7,279 nucleotides of DNA from a bacterium (GTDB taxonomy: Bacteria > Vulcanimicrobiota > Xenobia > Xenobiales > Xenobiaceae). The position numbers and the translations under genes are program-made. Numbering within the stretch: position 1 is the stretch's first letter; every line of letters begins with the position of its first letter. The stretch is taken from contig JAFSXO010000231.1 of NCBI GenBank assembly GCA_017444045.1, positions 1 to 7,279 on the forward strand, in the 5' to 3' direction. The notes under the pieces are model-generated. The model searched no databases. It worked only from the letters and a program-made list of their open reading frames with translations, and was not told the origin of the DNA. Of the stretch, positions 5,534-7,279 are shown piece by piece.

Positions 5534-5622
5534 GGCGGATAGCAAGGGATTCGAACCCCTGGTAACATTACTGCTACGGCGGTTTTCAAGACCGCTGCTT
5601 TCAACCACTCAGCCAGCTATCC
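5533..5622 (-). tRNA. tRNA-Ser (anticodon UGA), CCA encoded
   Basis: Read on the minus strand, acceptor arms GGATAGC (5' end at 5622) and GCTATCC pair fully. They are followed by discriminator G and an encoded CCA ending at 5533. The anticodon stem-loop GCGGT-CTTGAAA-ACCGC gives anticodon TGA, which reads serine UCA codons. The T-arm contains the canonical TTCGAAT loop. A long variable arm between the anticodon and T arms is the class II feature expected of tRNA-Ser. Total length of 90 with CCA is normal. Confidence 0.97.
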
Positions 5623-5641
5623 AAAGCTTAACAGCCTCTGC

Positions 5642-5670
5642 AATATAGCAGATAGCCCAAAAAAAATCAA
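5642..5670 (-). promoter_or_regulatory. Sigma-70 type promoter of the tRNA-Ser gene
   Basis: On the minus strand TTGATT (5670-5665) and TATATT (5647-5642) are separated by exactly 17 bases, close to the vegetative consensus TTGACA/TATAAT. Transcription would start around 5635, about a dozen bases before the mature tRNA 5' end at 5622. Confidence 0.75.
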
Positions 5671-5699
5671 TATTCTGTGCTGCAAAAACCAGTTATCAG

Positions 5700-5715
5700 A
5701 TTATCGTCCGATAAT
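5700..5715. other. 16-bp palindrome
   Basis: ATTATCG-TC-CGATAAT is a perfect inverted repeat with a two-base centre. It lies about 30 bases upstream of the tRNA promoter -35 box, where an operator could sit. No known regulator site is recognized. Confidence 0.4.
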
Positions 5716-5719
5716 ACGC

Positions 5720-5755
5720 CTTAGGGAAACACTGATAAATCAGCGTTTCCCTAAG
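5720..5755. other. Strong hairpin between the Pro-X protein gene and the tRNA unit
   Basis: CTTAGGGAAAC (5720-5730) pairs perfectly with GTTTCCCTAAG (5745-5755). After one A/C mismatch, CTGA/TCAG continues the stem to a TAAA loop. No T-tract follows on either strand. It may end the upstream minus-strand transcript or be a palindromic repeat element of the genome. Confidence 0.65.
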
Positions 5756-5867
5756 AGCATATATCATTCAGCTATCTAATCTGCCGAGCGGCAAAGCATA
5801 ATTAACCGATAAACTCGGGCTTATGACTACGAAAGCTACCTGACTGGTTTTTTTTCAAAAACCGCTA

Positions 5868-6965
5868 TTAGTGCCTAGGGCCACCCGGACGCGGGCCGCC
5901 AGGATGAGGGCCACCGGGGCGCGGACCGCCAGGTCTAGGGCCGCCAGGGCTGGGCATAGGCCGCGGAGTCGGCTTGGGCGCAGGTCTGGGCGCCGGCTTT
6001 GGACTGGGGGCAGGCGTCGGCTTCGGGGCCGGTCTGGGCGCAGGGCCAGGGCCGGGTTTAGGACCAGGCTTGGGGCCGGGGCCAGGCATCGGTCTAGGCG
6101 AAGGGCCGGGGCTAGGCTTAGGACCAGGCTTGGGGCCAGGGCCAGGTATGGGACCGGGGCCGGGCTTAGGACCAGGCTTAGGGCCAGGGCCAGGTATGGG
6201 ACCGGGACCAGGCTTAGGACCAGGCTTAGGGCCAGGGCCAGGTATGGGACCGGGGCCGGGCTTAGGACCAGGCTTAGGGCCGGGGCCAGGTATGGGACCG
6301 GGGCCGGGCTTAGGACCAGGCTTAGGGCCAGGGCCAGGTATCGGGCCAGGGCCGGGCTTAGGACCAGGCTTAGGGCCAGGGCCAGGTATCGGGCCAGGGC
6401 CGGGCATAGGACCAGGCTTAGGGCCGGGGCCAGGCATCGGGCCAGGGCCGGGCATAGGACCAGGCTTAGGGCCGGGGCCAGGCATCGGGCCAGGGCCGGG
6501 CTTAGGGCCAGGCATCGGCAGTGGCGGAGGCGGTGGAAGCGGAGCGGGTTTAGGCGCAGGCGCAGGCATAGGAGCTGGTGCAGGCGCAGGACCAGGACCA
6601 GGCATCGGTCTGGGTCTAGGCGGAGGCGGAGGAAGCGGAGCGGGCATAGGCCCGTGATGTCCTTTGTGATGGCTTCCCAGAGCGAATCCGACACCGCCGC
6701 CAAGCAGACAGCCTAATCCGGCGCCAAGAGCGACTCCGACAGGGCCAGCGGACATACCTAACATAGCTCCGATGCCTTTGCCTATTAAGGCTCCAGCCAA
6801 ACCGCCCTTTAGAGCATTGGCATTTTTATTGTGTCTTATCGGGCCTAAAACTTCGGCGCCGACTTTTTTAATGTTGGCTAAAAACGACTTAGGAGTTGCT
6901 GCGTGTGTTGCCTGATTCTCCTGTATATCGTGCGTTTTATTGAAGCCAATACCATTAAGCATCAT
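5868..6965 (-). CDS. Glycine-zipper, Pro-X repeat-rich protein of unknown function
   Basis: This 365-residue protein is not one I recognize. Residues 1-50 are polar and amphipathic with no standard signal peptide. Residues 53-97 form two glycine-rich hydrophobic segments (GGLAGALIGKGIGAMLG and PVGVALGAGLGCLLGGGVG), resembling a glycine-zipper membrane hairpin. A histidine patch SHHKGHHG follows. From about 106 to 340 almost every second residue is proline (PG, PK, PM, PI, PA), with a regular 16-residue unit. The C-terminus has five GGPRP-type units ending in His and the stop. ATG at 6963-6965 (the next codon is also ATG) is preceded by AAGGAT at 9 bases. The unique N-terminal domain and this ribosome binding site favour the frame over the other open frames through the repeat. 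A stiff Pro-rich rod anchored in a membrane, as in TonB, is a plausible reading. A bacteriocin-like peptide is less likely. Confidence 0.75.
   Translation of the reverse strand: MMLNGIGFNKTHDIQENQATHAATPKSFLANIKKVGAEVLGPIRHNKNANALKGGLAGALIGKGIGAMLGMSAGPVGVALGAGLGCLLGGGVGFALGSHHKGHHGPMPAPLPPPPPRPRPMPGPGPAPAPAPMPAPAPKPAPLPPPPPLPMPGPKPGPGPMPGPGPKPGPMPGPGPMPGPGPKPGPMPGPGPIPGPGPKPGPKPGPGPIPGPGPKPGPKPGPGPIPGPGPKPGPKPGPGPIPGPGPKPGPKPGPGPIPGPGPKPGPKPGPGPIPGPGPKPGPKPSPGPSPRPMPGPGPKPGPKPGPGPAPRPAPKPTPAPSPKPAPRPAPKPTPRPMPSPGGPRPGGPRPGGPHPGGPRPGGPRH
5871..5945 (-). repeat. 15-bp repeats encoding five GGPRP-type units
   Basis: Five consecutive 15-bp units at the 3' end of the Pro-X gene encode GGPRP, with one GGPHP variant and a final GGPRH. 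They give the protein a basic, glycine/proline-rich tail distinct from the central Pro-X array. Confidence 0.85.
6121..6504 (-). repeat. 48-bp tandem repeat array, eight units of constant length
   Basis: The marker GGACCAGGCTT begins units at 6121, 6169, 6217, 6265, 6313, 6361, 6409 and 6457, exactly 48 bases apart. Each unit encodes 16 residues of the form PGPGPIPGPGPKPGPK or close variants with Met. A 60-bp variant unit (6061-6120) precedes it, and the array decays beyond 6505. Within each unit four 12-bp sub-units of GGNCCNGG type are visible. Neighbouring units share variants: the four lowest-coordinate ones use GGTATGGGACC, the next two GGTATCGGGCC, and the last two GGCATCGGGCC. This is the pattern expected of stepwise duplication. 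Confidence 0.9.
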
Positions 6966-7039
6966 AGCATTAGTATCCTTAATGTATTACTTACCCAATG
7001 CCACTAACTTATGAATCAATGTCGTTTTGTTAGTGTTTA

Positions 7040-7174
7040 GCGAACATATTCGCGCGGCAACAGCTTCCGCACGGCACTGCTTTGCTCAGATGTGCCTTGC
7101 GCGGAACTGCTTACGCGCAATAAGCTACAAACGACAGCCATTAATTGTATCCACATGGGCTTAACTAAATGACA
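7040..7174 (+). repeat. Long intergenic repeat (copy 2), related to 5251-5391
   Basis: This aligns along its whole length with 5251-5391 in the same orientation. Shared blocks include GCGAAC, CAGCTTC/TAGCTTC, GTGCCTT, CGCGGAACT, TTACGCGC and the exact 17-mer GGCTTAACTAAATGACA at its end. Divergence is scattered rather than codon-patterned. Confidence 0.75.
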
Positions 7175-7190
7175 CTGACTTAGGAATAAA

Positions 7191-7279
7191 TGACATTGGT
7201 TATGCTTATTCATGTGCGTTAGCGCTGCGCCAGCTCAGGGGCCGACACTGCTTCGCTACGCTTAGCTCTCGTGCGGAAC
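7191..7279 (+). repeat. Intergenic repeat core (copy 3), cut by the window end
   Basis: It starts TGACATTG, continues TTATTCATGTGCG and TTAGCGCTGCG, then CAGCT, CACTGCTTCGCTACGC and GTGCGGAAC. The first part matches 2385-2417 in inverted orientation and 1801-1832 directly. The second part echoes GCATTGCTTCGCTAC and CGCGGAAC of the repeat at 5251-5330. It continues past the window. Confidence 0.6.

Larger units (their letters stand above)
6966..7279. other. Gene-free stretch upstream of the Pro-X gene, with repeats
   Basis: No gene is visible. The stretch holds the ribosome binding site of the Pro-X gene, a long repeat copy (7040-7174) flanked by an imperfect inverted pair (TGTCGTTTTGTTAG at 7020-7033 and CTACAAACGACA at 7125-7136), and another repeat copy running off the window. 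A TTGATT at 6995-7015 on the minus strand could be a -35 box, but no well-spaced -10 is convincing. Confidence 0.55.

Noticed and set aside
5846..5863. GGTTTTT...AAAAACC as terminator of the Pro-X gene
   Set aside because: The stem is almost all A-T, and no T-tract follows on the minus strand.
6061..6504. Regularly spaced repeats suggestive of CRISPR
   Set aside because: Units are contiguous with no unique spacers and encode a periodic protein. No cas genes are present.
5855..6703. Second minus-strand open frame (282 aa, Leu/Ala-rich) overlapping the Pro-X gene
   Set aside because: It is a shadow frame of the same repeat, with no non-repeat domain beyond a short start and no Shine-Dalgarno evidence.
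5871..6716. Long plus-strand open frames through the repeat (5871-6716 and 5974-6657), the latter reading as a Gly/Pro-rich protein
   Set aside because: They arise because the 12/48-bp GC-rich repeat lacks stop codons in several frames. They have no unique domain and no convincing ribosome binding site, while the minus-strand frame has both.

Overview
The window looks like a piece of chromosome from an obligately or facultatively anaerobic bacterium, most likely Bacillota. The evidence is an oxygen-sensitive class III ribonucleotide reductase with its activase, iron-sulfur aldo/keto reductase and flavoprotein genes of the clostridial/Negativicutes type, strong AAGGAG-type ribosome binding sites, and a CCA-encoding tRNA-Ser followed directly by an intrinsic terminator. 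I cannot name the genus. The GC content is moderate, with a sharp contrast between GC-rich genes and repeat-rich intergenic DNA.

Layout. (1) Positions 1-1755, plus strand: the anaerobic ribonucleotide reductase operon. The catalytic NrdD chain enters from the left and stops at 1074 without a glycyl radical site. That site is on a separate 51-residue ORF (1088-1243) with its own ribosome binding site. The ORF overlaps the start of nrdG, the radical-SAM activase. (2) Positions 1756-2435: a gene-free gap with two hairpins, an intrinsic terminator for the nrd operon, and copies of dispersed intergenic repeats. (3) Positions 5194-2436, minus strand: a tight three-gene redox operon in the order DUF362 protein, FMN iron-sulfur-type flavoprotein, aldo/keto reductase with two ferredoxin-type 4Fe-4S motifs. 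(4) Positions 5195-5510: another repeat-rich gap. (5) Positions 5507-5670, minus strand: a compact tRNA-Ser(UGA) unit with promoter, gene and terminator. (6) Positions 5868-6965, minus strand: an unusual 365-residue protein with a glycine-zipper hydrophobic hairpin followed by about 240 residues of Pro-X repeats, encoded partly by an exact 48-bp tandem array. (7) Positions 6966-7279: a third repeat-rich gap running off the window.

How it fits together. NrdG is expected to install a glycyl radical by reductive cleavage of S-adenosylmethionine. Here the receiving glycine is apparently on a separate small polypeptide that must dock on the truncated NrdD. This split is the most striking feature, with YfiD/GrcA, the separate glycyl radical domain that repairs pyruvate formate-lyase, as a functional precedent. 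The second point of interest is the glycine-zipper/Pro-X protein. The third is a mosaic intergenic repeat family whose parts recur, in both orientations, in all three gaps.
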